Shown piece by piece: positions 48,677-58,288 of a stretch of 64,000 nt of DNA. The stretch lies in contig CAWEYO010000005.1 of assembly GCA_963813315.1 (NCBI GenBank), positions 310,001 to 374,000 on the forward strand, written 5' to 3'. The DNA comes from CAWEYO01 sp963813315 (lineage in GTDB: Bacteria > Pseudomonadota > Alphaproteobacteria > Rhizobiales > Rhizobiaceae). The position numbers and the translations under genes were made by a program. The notes under the pieces are model-generated. The model was given only the letters and a program-made list of their open reading frames with translations, was not told the origin of the DNA and made no database searches. Position 1 is the stretch's first letter. Each line of letters opens with the position of its first letter.

Positions 48677-49330
48677 GCCGCCCCCAGCCTGGCGCGGGCG
48701 AATTTCTGGAAGGCGCGGGCGCGATGCGACAGCGCGTTCGGCTGGCCGGGCTTCCAGCCATGCTTCTCGCTCGGCGTCATCTCGCCGAAGGTCTCTGTCA
48801 TGGCCGTCCGGCAGGAACACCGGGTCGTAGCCGAAGCCGCTTGTCGCCGCGCGGCGGCCAGACCAGCGTGCCTTCCGCCTCGCCGCGGAAATATTCGGCG
48901 TCGCCGTCCGGCCAGCGCCAGGCAGATGACGGCCACGAAGCGGCCCTTGCGCTCCTCCGGCGTCGACGCGCGCCTTCTGCGCGCAACAGGTCTTCGGTCT
49001 TCTGCATGGCCATCATGAAGTCGCGCCTGCCGTCCGGCGTCTCGGCCCAGTTGGCGGTGTAGACGCCGGGCTGGCCGTCCGAGCGCATCGACGCACGAGG
49101 CCCGGAATCGTCCGACAGCGCCGGCAGGCCGGTCGCGCATCGCTGCGGCATGCGCCTTGATGTAGGCGTTCTCCTCGAAGGTCGTGCCGGTCTCGTCGGG
49201 CTCGGGCAGGCCGAATTCCTTCGCCGATTTCGCTTCGAAGCCGAACGGCGCCATCAGGTCGGCGAATTCGCGCAGCTTGCCGTCATTGTGGCTGGCGACG
49301 ACGATCTTCCTTCCGTTGAGCGATCCGCAT
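48673..49330 (-). CDS. rdgB: dITP/XTP pyrophosphatase, multiple frameshifts
   Basis: The start at 49330 (MR, then LNGRKIVVASHNDGKLREF after a one-base shift) is the usual SHN motif of RdgB/HAM1 proteins. Pieces in successive frames include GLPEPDETGTTFEENAYIKA, LPALSDDSG, GVYTANWAETPDGRRDFM, TPEERKGRFVAVICLA and the C-terminal MTPSEKHGWKPGQPNALSHR, whose Ser-His is substrate-binding. About 220 residues when joined. It removes non-canonical purine triphosphates. At least five indels are needed to read it. Confidence 0.88.
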
Positions 49331-49744
49331 CAAGGTCCCCAGATCCGTGGCTCGGCGAATTCGAGCGAATTGCCGGACGGGTCGCGGAAATAGATCGAAC
49401 GGCCGCCGTTCGGCCATTCGAAATCGGCTTCGATCGCGATGCCCCTGTCTTCGCAAGATCGCGTCTTCCAGCGGTCGATTTCCTCGGCGCTCGCGGCAAA
49501 GCAGAGATGGCCCGGCCCGCGCGCGCCGTGCGGCGGCACCGGCAGCCTGGCGCCGGGCGGCGGCGGGATTTCGGTCGCTTCGGCGTTGAACAGCAGCAGC
49601 ACGCCCTCGCCGCAGCGGAAGAAGACATGGCGGCCCTCGGCCTTGGCGATCAGGTCGAGCCCGAGCACGTCGCCGATAGAACGCCTCCGCGGCGTCGAGG
49701 TCGGTCACGTAGAGCGCGGATTCGAGGATTGCTGCGGGCTGCAT
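49330..49744 (-). CDS. VOC-family (glyoxalase/bleomycin-resistance-like) protein, one frameshift
   Basis: Starts MQPAAILESALYVTDLDAAE. The frame changes near 49680 and continues LGLDLIAKAEGRHVFFRC, FNAEATEIPPPPGAR, GHLCFAASAEEIDRW and IYFRDPSGNSLEFAEPRIW. It is a single vicinal-oxygen-chelate module of about 138 residues. The metal ligands His (GHLCF) and Glu (LEFAE) are in place. The substrate is unknown. Confidence 0.82.
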
Positions 49745-49753
49745 TGCGCTCCC

Positions 49754-50472
49754 TCACGCCACCGCCATCTGCTGCAGGTTCACCAGCCGGGCGATGCCCT
49801 TCTTGGCAAGCGCCATCAGGGCGGAGAACTCCTCTTCGGTGAACGGCTCGCCCTCGGCGGTGCCCTGGATTTCGACGATGCCGCCCTTGCCGGTCATGAC
49901 GAAATTGGCGTCGGTGCCGGCCGCCGAATCCTCGAGATAGTCGAGGTCGATCACCGGCTGGCCGTCATGGATGCCGCAGGAAATCGCGGCGACATGGTCC
50001 TTCAGCACCTTCTGAACGCTTGGCCATCTGGCGCGCCTCCATCCAGCGCAGGCAGTCGTGCAGCGCCACCCAGCCGCCGGTGATCGACGCCGTGCGCGTG
50101 CCGCCATCGGCCTGGATGACGTCGCAATCGACCGTGATCTGCTGTTCGCCGAGCGCCTGCAGGTCGACGACCGCGCGCAGGCTGCGGCCGATCAGCCGCT
50201 GGATTTCCAGCGTGCGGCCGCCCTGCTTGCCGGAGGAGGCCTCGCGGCGCATGCGCTCGCCGGTGGAGCGCGGCAGCATGCCGTACTCGGCCGTCACCCA
50301 GCCCTTGCCGGTATTGCGCATCCAGCCCGGCACCTTTTCCTCGAGGCTCGCGGTGCACAGCACATGCGTGTCGCCGAACTTGACCAGGCACGAGCCTTCG
50401 GCATGCTTGGAAATGCTCGCGCTCGAAGGAGATGGCGCGCATTTCGTCGGACTGGCGTTTGGAAGGGCGCAT
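49754..50472 (-). CDS. rph: Ribonuclease PH, frameshifted
   Basis: Starts MRPSKRQSDEMRAISFE. Pieces in different frames: CTASLEEKVPGWMRNTGKGW, AEYGMLPRSTGERMRREASS (phosphate-binding region), GRTLEIQRLIGRSLRAVVDL, ITVDCDVIQADGGTRTASIT and SCGIHDGQPVIDLDYLEDS. They break near 50410 and 50020. The joined length of about 239 residues is normal. It trims tRNA 3' ends phosphorolytically. It is divergent from hrcA. Confidence 0.93.
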
Positions 50473-50618
50473 TCGGGATCTTTCCATCAGTTGGACTCTT
50501 TGGCGGGCTTTTAGCCGCATGCGAGACAGCCGCGCAAAGGAAAACGCCGGCCGGCATGGCCAAGGTTGTGTTCGCCAGCGCGCGGTCTATATCTTCGAAG
50601 TCGGAGACAATTCGAGCC

Positions 50619-51691
50619 ATGACCAAGCCCGATCCTGGACCAGACCCTGCAATCGCTGGACACGCGCTCGCGCGACATTTTCCGGCTGATCGTCGATTCC
50701 TACCTTAAGGACGGCGAGCCGGTCGGCTCGCGCAACCTGTCGCGCATGCTGCCGCTCACGCTGTCGCCGGCGACGGTGCGCAACGTGATGAGCGATCTGG
50801 AGCATCTCGGCCTCGTCTATGCGCCGCATATTTCGGCCGGCCGCCTGCCGACGCAGAAGGGGCTGCGCTTCTTCGTCGACGCCTTCATGGAACTCGGCGA
50901 TCTCTCCGACGAAGAGCGCCGCGTCGATCGAGGCGCAGGTCAAGGCGTCGGGCAGCGGCGCCACGCTGGAGCATATGCTGACCGAGGCCAGCCAGATGCT
51001 GTCGGGCATGTCGCGCGGCGCCGGCCTGGTGCTGGCGCCAAGAACGAGGTGCGCGCTCAAGCATATCGAATTCATCCAGCTCGAGCCGAGCAAGGCGCTG
51101 GCCGTGCTGGTTTCGCAGAACGGCGACGTCGAGAACCGCGTCGTCGATCTGCCGGCCGGCATGACGGCATCGCAACTGCAGGAAGCGTCGAACTTCCTCA
51201 ACGCTCATATCCGCGGCCGCACGCTGGCCGAGGCAAAGGCCGAAATCGCCCGGCTCAAGGACGAGACCAAGGCCGCGCTCGACACGCTGTCGCAGGAGCT
51301 GGTCGAGAAGGGGCTGGCCGTCTGGGCCGGCACCGAAAGCGGCCTGCCGGCGCGGCTGATCGTGCGCGGCCGCGCCAATCTTCTGGAAAACGTCACCGCG
51401 CAGGCCGACATCGAGCTGCTGAAGCACCTGTTCGACGACCTGGAGACCCAGGACGGGCTGATGCAGCTGCTCGACCTTGCCGAGGAGGGCTCGGGCGTGC
51501 GCATCTTCATCGGCTCGGAGAACAAGCTGTTCTCGCTGTCCGGCTCGTCGGTGGTGGTGGCGCCCTATCGCGACAAGGATTCGCGCGTCATCGGCGCGCT
51601 CGGCGTCATCGGCCCGACACGGCTCAACTATGCGCGCATCGTGCCGATGGTCGATTACACGGCGCAGCTGGTCAGCCGCATGCTGCGTTAG
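50619..51691 (+). CDS. hrcA: Heat-inducible transcription repressor HrcA, frameshifted
   Basis: The ATG at 50619 opens MTKP, then a frame change near 50632 leads to ILDQTLQSLDTRSRDIFRLI and the winged helix (DGEPVGSRNLSRML, LSPATVRNVMSDLEHLG, PHISAGRLPTQKGLRFFVDA). Another change lies near 50925. A local minus/plus pair lies near 51040, where LAPRTRCALKH probably stands for LAPKNEVALKH. The C-terminal dimerisation domain is intact to SRMLR. HrcA represses groE via CIRCE; no CIRCE copy was seen here. About 357 residues when joined. Confidence 0.93.
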
Positions 51692-51755
51692 AGTGTAGGG
51701 TGTATTGGTATTCAGGTGATGCCGGCCTGACCAGAATCTCAACACACCCTAAGAC
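51689..51755. repeat. Palindromic element starting at the hrcA stop codon
   Basis: TAGAGTGTAGGGTGT and ATTCAGG on the left face CTCAACACACCCTAAG on the right. The words match the ends of the larger elements at 55781–55919 and 60203–60545 (TAGAGTGTGT…ACACACCCTA, GATTCAGGAATG). The hrcA TAG is the first codon of the element. Confidence 0.65.
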
Positions 51756-51780
51756 GCAGCAATGCCGGCCACGGCTCGCA

Positions 51781-51809
51781 CTTGATTTTTGCTGGCCAAA
51801 CCTCGATAT
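51781..51809 (+). promoter_or_regulatory. Candidate sigma-32 promoter for grpE
   Basis: CTTGAT at 51781–51786 and CGATAT at 51804–51809 are 17 bases apart. This is close to the alphaproteobacterial heat-shock consensus (CTTGAA, 17–18 bases, CYTATNT). It lies about 40 bases before the grpE ATG. Confidence 0.45.
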
Positions 51810-51851
51810 CGGGCGCAACTCTCAGACCAATCGAGAGGACGGGAAACGGCG

Positions 51852-52507
51852 ATGAACGACCCTGCGAAGAAAGAACGCGCGCCCGAGGAGACGGTGGCAA
51901 CGAGGCCGGGCAAGACGCCGCCCAGGAGGCCGTGGCGGATGCGCCTGGCGGCAATGGCGACTATGAGGTGGTTGTTCGCCTGGTGAAGGAAAACGAGGAG
52001 TTAAAGGACCGCGCGCTGCGCGTGGCTGCCGAGATGGAAAACCTGCGTCGGCGCACGGCGCGTGACGTGCATGACGCGCGCGCCTATGCAATCGCCAATT
52101 TCGCCCGCGACATGCTGTCGGTTTCGGACAATCTCCGCCGCGCGCTCGAGGCAATTCCGGCGGAGGCGAAGGCGTCCGGCGATGCGGGCTTCGCGGCGCT
52201 GATCGAAGGCGTTGAAATGACCGAACGCGCGATGCTGGCCGCACTCGAGCGGCATGGCGTGAAGAAGCTCACCCCGGAAGGCGAGAAATTCGATCCGAAT
52301 TTCCATCAGGCGATGTTCGAGGTGCCCAACGCGGAAGTGCCGGCGAATACGGTGGTGCAGGTCGTGCAGCCCGGCTACTCGATCGGCGAGCGCGTGCTGA
52401 GGCCCGCAATGGTGGGCGTTTCCAAGGGCGGCCCGAAATCCTCGGCCGGAGACGGCACCTCGCCGGAGCCGGGTCCTATCGATCCGATTGCGGAAAAGGA
52501 CGCGTGA
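51852..52507 (+). CDS. grpE: Nucleotide exchange factor GrpE, one frameshift
   Basis: GAGAGGACGGG precedes the ATG. The first codons read MNDPAKKERAPEETVAT; a shift near 51895 joins them to the main frame (AGQDAAQEAVADA, then VVVRLVKENEELKDRALRVA). The long N-terminal helix, MENLRRRTARDVHDARAYAI, and the beta-wing NFHQAMFEVPNAEVPANTVV with GYSIGERVLRPAMVGVSK are typical. It releases ADP from DnaK. About 217 residues when joined. Downstream of hrcA, the usual pairing. Confidence 0.94.
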
Positions 52508-52520
52508 TGGGTAGGTTTTA

Positions 52521-52611
52521 GTGAGTAGTCAATAGTGAGTAGTGGCTAGTGATAGAATTACTGTATATGAAACAATGCGAGAAGTGCTAACTTTCTCGAC
52601 TACTCACTACT
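52521..52611. repeat. GTGAGTA-type short repeats, left of the TRIC-like gene
   Basis: GTGAGTAGT and AGTGAGTAGT on the left face ACTACTCACTACT on the right, with an AT-rich centre. The same seven-base word makes the larger inverted repeat at 53286–53384 on the other side of the gene. Confidence 0.75.
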
Positions 52612-52656
52612 GCACGCTCGACCATCTCACCACTCACCGTTCACCCGGCCGCCCGC

Positions 52657-53289
52657 ATGAACCTGATCCTGCTGCTCGACTACGCCGGCGTGGCTGTGTT
52701 TGCCGCGACCGGGGCGCTCGCCGCCTCGCGCAAGCAGCTTGATATTATCGGGTTCCTGTTCCTTGCTTGCGTGACTGGCATAGGCGGCGGCACTATCCGG
52801 GATCTCATCCTAGCCGCTCCGGTCTTCTGGGTGGCCAATCCCAACTATGTGCTGATCTGCGCGGTAGTGGCCGTCATCGTCTACTTCACCGCGCATCTGG
52901 TCGAGTCGCGCTACAAGCTGCTGCTATGGCTCGACGCGATCGGCCTCGCGGCGTTCTCGGTCATGGGCGCGGCCAAGGGTCTGGTGGTGACAGGTTCAGC
53001 GCCGGTAGCCATCATCACGGGCATGTTGACAGCCACGCTCGGCGGCATCCTGCGCGATATTGTGGCGGGGGAGCCGTCGGTCGTGCTGCGGCCGGAAATC
53101 TACGTGACGGCGGCGCTGGCTGGCGCGTCCGTCTTCACCTTTCTCGTTCTGGCCGGACTTGCCATGCCGGTTGCAGCACTTGCCGCCTTTGCTGCGGCCT
53201 TCATAGTGCGCGGCGGCGCGCTGCGATATGGTTGGGCGGTTCCGCGCTATCGCAGCCGGCCGGGCAGGAGACCTGAGGATATTCCGTGA
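52657..53289 (+). CDS. UPF0126 / TRIC-like cation channel family membrane protein
   Basis: 210 residues with about seven hydrophobic helices in two homologous halves. Each half carries the glycine-rich signature: FLACVTGIGGGTIRDLIL in the first and MLTATLGGILRDIVAGE in the second. Prokaryotic TRIC proteins of this family form trimeric potassium-permeable channels; the physiological role in bacteria is unclear. It stands alone between two inverted-repeat blocks. Its TGA stop lies inside the right-hand repeat. Confidence 0.9.
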   Translation: MNLILLLDYAGVAVFAATGALAASRKQLDIIGFLFLACVTGIGGGTIRDLILAAPVFWVANPNYVLICAVVAVIVYFTAHLVESRYKLLLWLDAIGLAAFSVMGAAKGLVVTGSAPVAIITGMLTATLGGILRDIVAGEPSVVLRPEIYVTAALAGASVFTFLVLAGLAMPVAALAAFAAAFIVRGGALRYGWAVPRYRSRPGRRPEDIP

Positions 53290-53384
53290 GTAGTGAGTAG
53301 TGAGTAGTGAACAATAGGCAGTAATATTTTCAGAAACGTAGATTTAAATTTACTTCTATCTACTCACTACTCACTACTCACTAC
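53286..53384. repeat. Perfect inverted repeat of GTGAGTA heptamers between convergent genes
   Basis: The left arm is three full GTGAGTA units plus GTGA (53286–53310); the right arm is TACTCAC three times plus TAC (53361–53384). The arms would pair over about 24 bases around an AT-rich loop of about 50 bases. The left arm contains the stop of the TRIC-like gene and the right arm the stop of adenosine kinase. It may serve as a two-way terminator. Confidence 0.85.
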
Positions 53385-54373
53385 AACAGCCCCGCTTGCT
53401 GGCCCGCCTCACGCAGATTTTCCCGCGGGCGGGGACCCACCTGCTGTATGACGAGGCCGGCGGCAAGAGACCCTAGCCTGCCGCAGACCTCCAGGCTCCG
53501 GCCTGTGGTGTAGCCGTGGAGGAAGCCCGCCGCGTAGAGGTCGCCGGCGCCGGTGGTGTCAACGAGCTTCTCGATGTCGATCGCCTTGACGCGGACGGTT
53601 TCCTTGCCGCTTACGACGACCGAACCGCGTTCGGAGCGCGTGACGGCTGCAAGCTTGCAGTCCTGGCGGATGGCTTCCAGCGCGGCCTCGAACGATGCTG
53701 TCTGGTAAAGCGATTTGATCTCGCTCTCATTGGCGAAGACGATGTCGACTGTGCCCGAACGCATCAGGTCGAGAAAGTCGTCGCGGTAGCGGTCGACGCA
53801 AAACGGATCCGAGAGCGTCATCGACATTTCGCGGCCGGCGGCGTGGGCGAGCTTGGCGGCCAGCCGGATGGCTTCCTTGGCGCGCGGCGGATCCCACAGG
53901 TACCCCTCGAAATAGGTGACCTTTGCTCCTTCCGCCTTGCCGGGCTCGACATCCTCCGGCCCGAGTTCGACGCAGGCGCCGAGATAGGTGTTCATCGAGC
54001 GTTCGCCGTCCGGGGTAACGAAGATCATGGAGCGCGCAGTCGGCGGCTCTCCAGGCAGCGGTGTGGTGTCGAAGGCCACCCCCTGTGCGCGGATGTCGTG
54101 CGTATAGATCTCGCCGAGCTTGTCGGATGACACCTTGCCGAAGAAGGCAGCGCTGCCGCCAAAGCTTGCCACGCCGGCCGCCGTGTTTCCCGCGCTGCCG
54201 CCGGAAGCTTCGATCGCCGGGCCCATGCGGCTGTAGAGCAGCTCCGCGCGGTCGGTGTCGATGAGGTTCATCGCGCCCTTGATGATGCCGTTTTCAAGGA
54301 GAAAGGCGTCGTCGCACTGGGCAATGATGTCCACGATGGCATTGCCGATGCAAAGCACGTCGTACTGGCTCAT
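53381..54373 (-). CDS. Adenosine kinase (PfkB family)
   Basis: 330 residues starting MSQYDVLCIGNAIVDIIAQC. Substrate motif SGGSAGNTAAGVASFGG, then GKVSSDKLGE, NESEIKSLY and the ATP/anion-hole DTTGAGDLYAAGFLHG with the catalytic Asp. It belongs to the adenosine kinase/sugar kinase group usual in Rhizobiales; sugar specificity is inferred. An in-frame extension upstream of 54373 is not supported. Confidence 0.9.
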   Translation of the reverse strand: MSQYDVLCIGNAIVDIIAQCDDAFLLENGIIKGAMNLIDTDRAELLYSRMGPAIEASGGSAGNTAAGVASFGGSAAFFGKVSSDKLGEIYTHDIRAQGVAFDTTPLPGEPPTARSMIFVTPDGERSMNTYLGACVELGPEDVEPGKAEGAKVTYFEGYLWDPPRAKEAIRLAAKLAHAAGREMSMTLSDPFCVDRYRDDFLDLMRSGTVDIVFANESEIKSLYQTASFEAALEAIRQDCKLAAVTRSERGSVVVSGKETVRVKAIDIEKLVDTTGAGDLYAAGFLHGYTTGRSLEVCGRLGSLAAGLVIQQVGPRPRENLREAGQQAGLL

Positions 54374-54533
54374 GAAGGTCCCCACGGAAATCCGGCGCTT
54401 CGGCAGACTGGCACGCCGGCCGCGCGCGGGTCTAGCTGGTGCATTGGCAATTGCAAGCAGGAATTTGACTAGCCGCATTCTTGCGACATGCGCCTCGCAA
54501 TCCTATGTCGCAGCCGGAAGGAGACCGCGCCCC

Positions 54534-55274
54534 ATGATTCTCGAGGCAGCCCGCGCCGCGGCAAGCCACCTTTTCACGGCCGAATTTCGAGGCGTTTTCT
54601 TCAAGACGCTCGGTCTTACGCTGCTTGCGCTGGTGGCGCTGTGGTTCGGGCTGAAAGAGCTGTTCGATCTGATGGCGCTGCCGTGGATCGACGCGCTCCT
54701 GCCCGGCTTTCCGGCCTGGGCGGGCTGGATTGCCCTGATCGCTGCGGTCGCCGCTGGCATAGGACTGGCGCTCGGCCTGGCGCTGCTGATTGCGCCGGTG
54801 ACGGCGATCGTTGCCGGTCTGTTTCTGGATGACGTTGCCGAACTGGTCGAGAAAGGCGACTATCCGAACGACCCGCCCGGGCGCGCCCTGCCGGCATTCC
54901 AGGCGGCCGCCCTGTCGCTGAAATTCTTCGGCGTCGTCATTGCGGGCAACATCGTCGCGCTGTTTCTGCTGCTGGTTCCCGGCGTCAACATCGCGGCCTT
55001 CTTTCTGGTCAACGGCTATCTGCTCGGCCGGGAGTTCTTCGAGTTCGCCGCAATGCGCTTCCGGCCGGAAGCCGAGGCCAAGGCGCTGCGGCGCAAACAT
55101 GCCGGCACGGTGTTCCTTGCGGGGCTGGTCGTGGCAGGGTTCCTCGCCGTCCCGCTGCTCAACCTTTTGACGCCGCTCTTTGCCGCCGCCATGATGGTGC
55201 ACCTGCACAAGATGGTGTCGGCGGGTGACCCGGAATTTTCCTCGCCGGCGGCGGCGATAAGAAGGGCGGCCTGA
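54534..55274 (+). CDS. CysZ/EI24-family membrane protein
   Basis: 246 residues from an ATG with GGAAGGAGA upstream, starting MILEAARAAASHLFTAEFRG. Four or more long hydrophobic segments surround ELVEKGDYPNDPPGRALPAF, VNGYLLGREFFEFAAMRF and ALRRKHAGTVFLAGL, as in the EI24/CysZ family. E. coli CysZ moves sulfate; the rhizobial members may not. A longer frame upstream overlaps the divergent kinase and is not coding. Confidence 0.85.
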   Translation: MILEAARAAASHLFTAEFRGVFFKTLGLTLLALVALWFGLKELFDLMALPWIDALLPGFPAWAGWIALIAAVAAGIGLALGLALLIAPVTAIVAGLFLDDVAELVEKGDYPNDPPGRALPAFQAAALSLKFFGVVIAGNIVALFLLLVPGVNIAAFFLVNGYLLGREFFEFAAMRFRPEAEAKALRRKHAGTVFLAGLVVAGFLAVPLLNLLTPLFAAAMMVHLHKMVSAGDPEFSSPAAAIRRAA

Positions 55275-55330
55275 AGGAAGAGCGCCGTTCGCGGCGAGGT
55301 TGCCCGCCGGGGCGGACCGAGGAGTGGACG

Positions 55331-55783
55331 ATGACGACCGATTTATTACTGGCGATCGCCCATCATCTGTTGGTTTTCGCGTTGGTCGCAGTGCTGGCCG
55401 CCGAGACCGTGCTGGTGCGTCCCGGGCTAAAAGGCCGTGCTCTCGCCCGCCTTGGCGGGCTTGACCGCTTCTACGGCATGGCCGCCGGGCTGATCATCAT
55501 TGTCGGGTTCAGCCGCGTATTCTTCGGTCTGAAGGCTTGGGAATTCTACATCTACAACTGGGTGTTCTGGGCAAAGATCGCAGCCTTTGCCGTCGTCGGG
55601 CTGCTGACCATCCGGCCGACCACCCGCATTCTGGATTGGAACCGCAAGGCGAGCGCCAACCCTGGCCATATTGTCCCCGACAGCGAAATCGCTTTGGTTC
55701 GGAACTTCCTGCGGGCGCAAGGGGCCGTCTTCGTACTCATACCGATCTTCGCCGCCGCCATGGCGCGAGGCCTAGGCTATTAG
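55331..55783 (+). CDS. DUF2214 family membrane protein
   Basis: 150 residues with four hydrophobic helices: LLAIAHHLLVFALVAVLAAE, LIIIVGFSRVFFGLKA, YNWVFWAKIAAFAVVGLL and the last at the C-terminus. LDRFYGMAAG and IRPTTRIL are characteristic. GAGGAGTG lies just before the ATG. Function is unknown. Its TAG stop lies in the left arm of the following palindromic element. Confidence 0.85.
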   Translation: MTTDLLLAIAHHLLVFALVAVLAAETVLVRPGLKGRALARLGGLDRFYGMAAGLIIIVGFSRVFFGLKAWEFYIYNWVFWAKIAAFAVVGLLTIRPTTRILDWNRKASANPGHIVPDSEIALVRNFLRAQGAVFVLIPIFAAAMARGLGY

Positions 55784-55919
55784 AGTGTGTCGCGTACAAT
55801 CGACCTCACCCCGCAGTTTGCCGCCACGTCGCTCTACGTCACCCCCCTCTGTCCGGCAGGACAGAGGGGGGTGCAGTCCCGCCAGCATTCCTGAATCACA
55901 TTAGACGCAACACACCCTA
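55781..55919. repeat. Composite palindromic element spanning both stop codons of convergent genes
   Basis: Outer arms TAGAGTGTGTCGCGT and ACGCAACACACCCTA enclose an inner perfect 15-base hairpin (CACCCCCCTCTGTCC, loop GGCA, GGACAGAGGGGGGTG at 55840–55873) and the word ATTCCTGAATCACATTAGA. The DUF2214 TAG and the nth TAG are the terminal bases of the outer arms. The right half recurs, inverted, at 60203. Confidence 0.85.
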
Positions 55920-56686
55920 AGCCGTCACGGCCGGCGCGAGCTCGATCAACGGCGCCGGAATGGAACTCGTCTTCACCGCCGCCTTGCAGATATCGGCAAT
56001 AACGCAGCGCGGGCATTCCGGCGCACGCGCCTTGCAGACATAGCGGCCATGCAGGATCAGCCAGTGATGGGCATGGCGCAGATAGTTGTCCGGCACGATC
56101 CGCAGCAGCCCGGCCTCGACCTCGTCCGGCGTCTTTCCCGGCGCCAGGCCGAGCCGGTTGCCGAGCCGGAAGATGTGCGTGTCGACAGCCATAGTCGGCT
56201 GGCCGAAGGCCATGTTGAGCACGACATTGGCGGTCTTGCGCCCGACGCCGGGCAGCTTGACCAGCAAGTCGCGATCGCCCGGCACTTCGCCGCCATGGTC
56301 GCGTATCAGCGCCTCCGACAGGGCGATCACGTTTTTCGCCTTGCCGCGCCAAAGGCCGATCGTGCGGATGTATTCGCCCAGCCTCTCCTCGCCCAGCGCC
56401 ACCATTTCCGCGGGCGTACGACGGCCGCGAACAGCGGGCGCGTCGCCTTGTTGACGCCTGCGTCCGTCGCCTGCGCCGAAAGCACGACGGCGACGAGCAG
56501 GGTGAAGGCGTTCAAATGCTCGAGTTCGCCGCGCGGCTCCGGCCGCTGCACGCAAAAGCGGCGGAATATCTCGCGAACTTCGTCGGGGGTGTAAAGCGAT
56601 CGCGGCCGTGTGGAACGCGACGTTGGCGCAGCGCCGGAGACGTTGCGCCGGGTATGCGGACCAACTTTGTGCTTGGGGTTTTTCAT
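55917..56686 (-). CDS. nth: Endonuclease III, one frameshift
   Basis: Starts MKNPKHKVGPHTRRNVSG. The N-terminal half (YTPDEVREIFRRF, HLNAFTLLVAVVLSAQATD) changes frame near 56418. It continues RTPAEMVALGEERLGEYIRT, the helix-hairpin-helix with catalytic Lys in LPGVGRKTANVVLNMAFG, and VDTHIFRLGNRL with the catalytic Asp. The [4Fe-4S] ligands have the spacing C-x6-C-x2-C-x5-C (from CKARAPECPRC to IADIC). It removes oxidised pyrimidines. About 256 residues when joined. Confidence 0.95.
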
Positions 56687-56708
56687 CCTGCATCTATATT
56701 CTGACGGC

Positions 56709-57201
56709 ATGAGCAAGAACAATGCCGTGGCTGTCGACGAACCGTTTTTCAGGGCGCTGCTCACGCCGCACCGGTCGCTTGGCCGCATCGGTTTCGCGTT
56801 GCTGATGGCGTCGCTTCTTGCCGGCTGGCTGGCGACAGGCGGCCATCTTTGTCGCGCACGGCGCCTGGCCGGTATTCGGCTTTCTTGGCCTCGACGTGCT
56901 GCTGGTCTACGTTGCCTTCAAGCTCAACTACCGGGCGGCGCGTGCGCGCGAGGAAGTGTCCGTTTCGCGCACGAGCCTCGACATCCGCAAGATCGCGCCA
57001 TCCGGCAGGGCGGTGGCCTATCACTTCAACCCGTTCTGGGCGCGCTTTGCCATTGCCCGGCATAGCGAAATCGGCATCACGAGAATGGCCGTCGAAGGGC
57101 AGGGCCGCAGCGTGCAGATCGGTGGGTTCCTCAACCCCGGCGACCGCGAAAGCTTCGCGCGCGCGTTCTCAAGCGCGCTCGCGAGGGCAAAACGGGGATA
57201 G
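56709..57201 (+). CDS. DUF2244 family membrane protein, one frameshift
   Basis: Starts MSKNNAVAVDEPFFRALLTP, with a first helix IGFALLMASLLAGW. The frame changes near 56842 and continues with a second helix (WPVFGFLGLDVLLVYVAFKL), NYRAARAREEVSVSRTSL and the C-terminal FLNPGDRESFARAFSSAL. This is the full DUF2244 layout, about 163 residues. Function unknown. Divergent from nth with a 22-base gap. Confidence 0.85.
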
Positions 57202-57259
57202 TGGTCCCGCAAGTTTCGGGTGGCGACGAAGGATGCGAAGGACGATATTTCGCGGGCTA

Positions 57260-57307
57260 GAGCATCGGACCCGAAAGTGGGAACCGGTTTCGGAAAATCC
57301 GATGCTC
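57260..57307. repeat. GAGCATCGGA…TCCGATGCTC palindrome
   Basis: Ten-base perfect outer arms (57260–57269 and 57298–57307) enclose CCCGAAAGTGGGAACCGGTTTCGGAAAA. This is a common rhizobial intergenic repeat type; a degenerate relative lies at about 45514–45560. It lies about 65 bases before the Ada-like gene's start. Confidence 0.75.
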
Positions 57308-57372
57308 GAACAAAGAGATTGAGCGGCAGCGCTGATTCCGAAAAAGCCTCCGCCGCTCTAGGAGATTTTGCC

Positions 57373-58288
57373 ATGAATGCCCGCACCGTAGTTCTGCAAA
57401 ACGACATCACGCCTCAAGGAGGCGACTACGACACCGTCCGCCGTGTGATCGAGAAGATCAGTCTCGACTATCGCGACCAGCCTTCGCTGGAGGCGCTCGC
57501 GGCGGAGGTCGGCGAGACGCCGACCGCGCTGCAGAAGCTTTTCACCCGCTGGGCGGGGCTTTCGCCGAAGGGCTTCCTGCAGGCCGTGACGCTGGACCAC
57601 GCACGCAGGCTGCTCGATGAGCGGCATGCCGCTGCTCGAGACCGCCTATGAGCTCGGCATGTCGGGGCCAGGCCGCCTGCACGATCTCTTCGTGACGCAT
57701 GAGGCGATGTCGCCGGGCGACTACAAGACACGCGGCGCCGGCCTGACCATCCGCTACGGCTTCCACATCTCGCCCTTCGGCGTGGCCTTGATCATGGTCA
57801 CCGACCGTGGCCTTGCCGGCCTCGCCTTCAACGATGCGGGCGGCGAGCGCGCGGCCTTCGAGGACATGTCCAGCCGCTGGCCGAACGCCGACTATGTCGG
57901 AGGACATGGCGGCCACCGCGCCCTACGCCGCCCGCATCTTCGACCCGGCGCGCTGGCGCGCCGACCAGCCTTTGCGCGTCGTGTTGATCGGCTCCGATTT
58001 CCAGGTCCGGGTATGGGAAGCGCTGCTGAAGATTCCGATGGGCAGGGCGACGCAGCTATTCCTCGATCGCCGCGTAGCATCGGTGCGCCGGCTGCAAGCC
58101 GCGCCGTGGGCGCCGCGATCGGCGCCAACCCGATCTCCTTCGTCGTCCCCTGTCACCGCGCGCTCGGCAAATCCGGCGCGCTGACCGGCTATCACTGGGG
58201 CCTGACCCGCAAGCGGGCTATTCTCGGCTGGGAGGCAGGGCAGGTGATGGACGCCGAACAGGAAAAAGACGCGGCCCGAACAGGTTGA
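57373..58288 (+). CDS. Ada-like regulator/methyltransferase (AraC domain plus O6-alkylguanine-DNA alkyltransferase), frameshifted
   Basis: Starts MNARTVVLQNDITPQGGDYD. An AraC-type DNA-binding part follows (LEALAAEVGETPTALQKLFT, WAGLSPKGFLQAVTLDHARR), then after a shift near 57620 LLETAYELGMSGPGRLHDLF. Further shifts occur near 57900 and 58060. The alkyltransferase domain has FQVRVWEALLKIPMGRAT, the Ada-type GANPISFVVPCHRALGKSGA with the acceptor Cys in PCHR, and LTGYHWGLTRKRAIL. The N-terminal phosphotriester-repair zinc domain of full Ada is absent. The 3' end overlaps the convergent EamA gene by about 70 bases. Confidence 0.88.

Noticed and set aside
50473..50618. CIRCE operator before hrcA
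   Set aside because: The TTAGCACTC/GAGTGCTAA inverted repeat is not present in the rph–hrcA gap.
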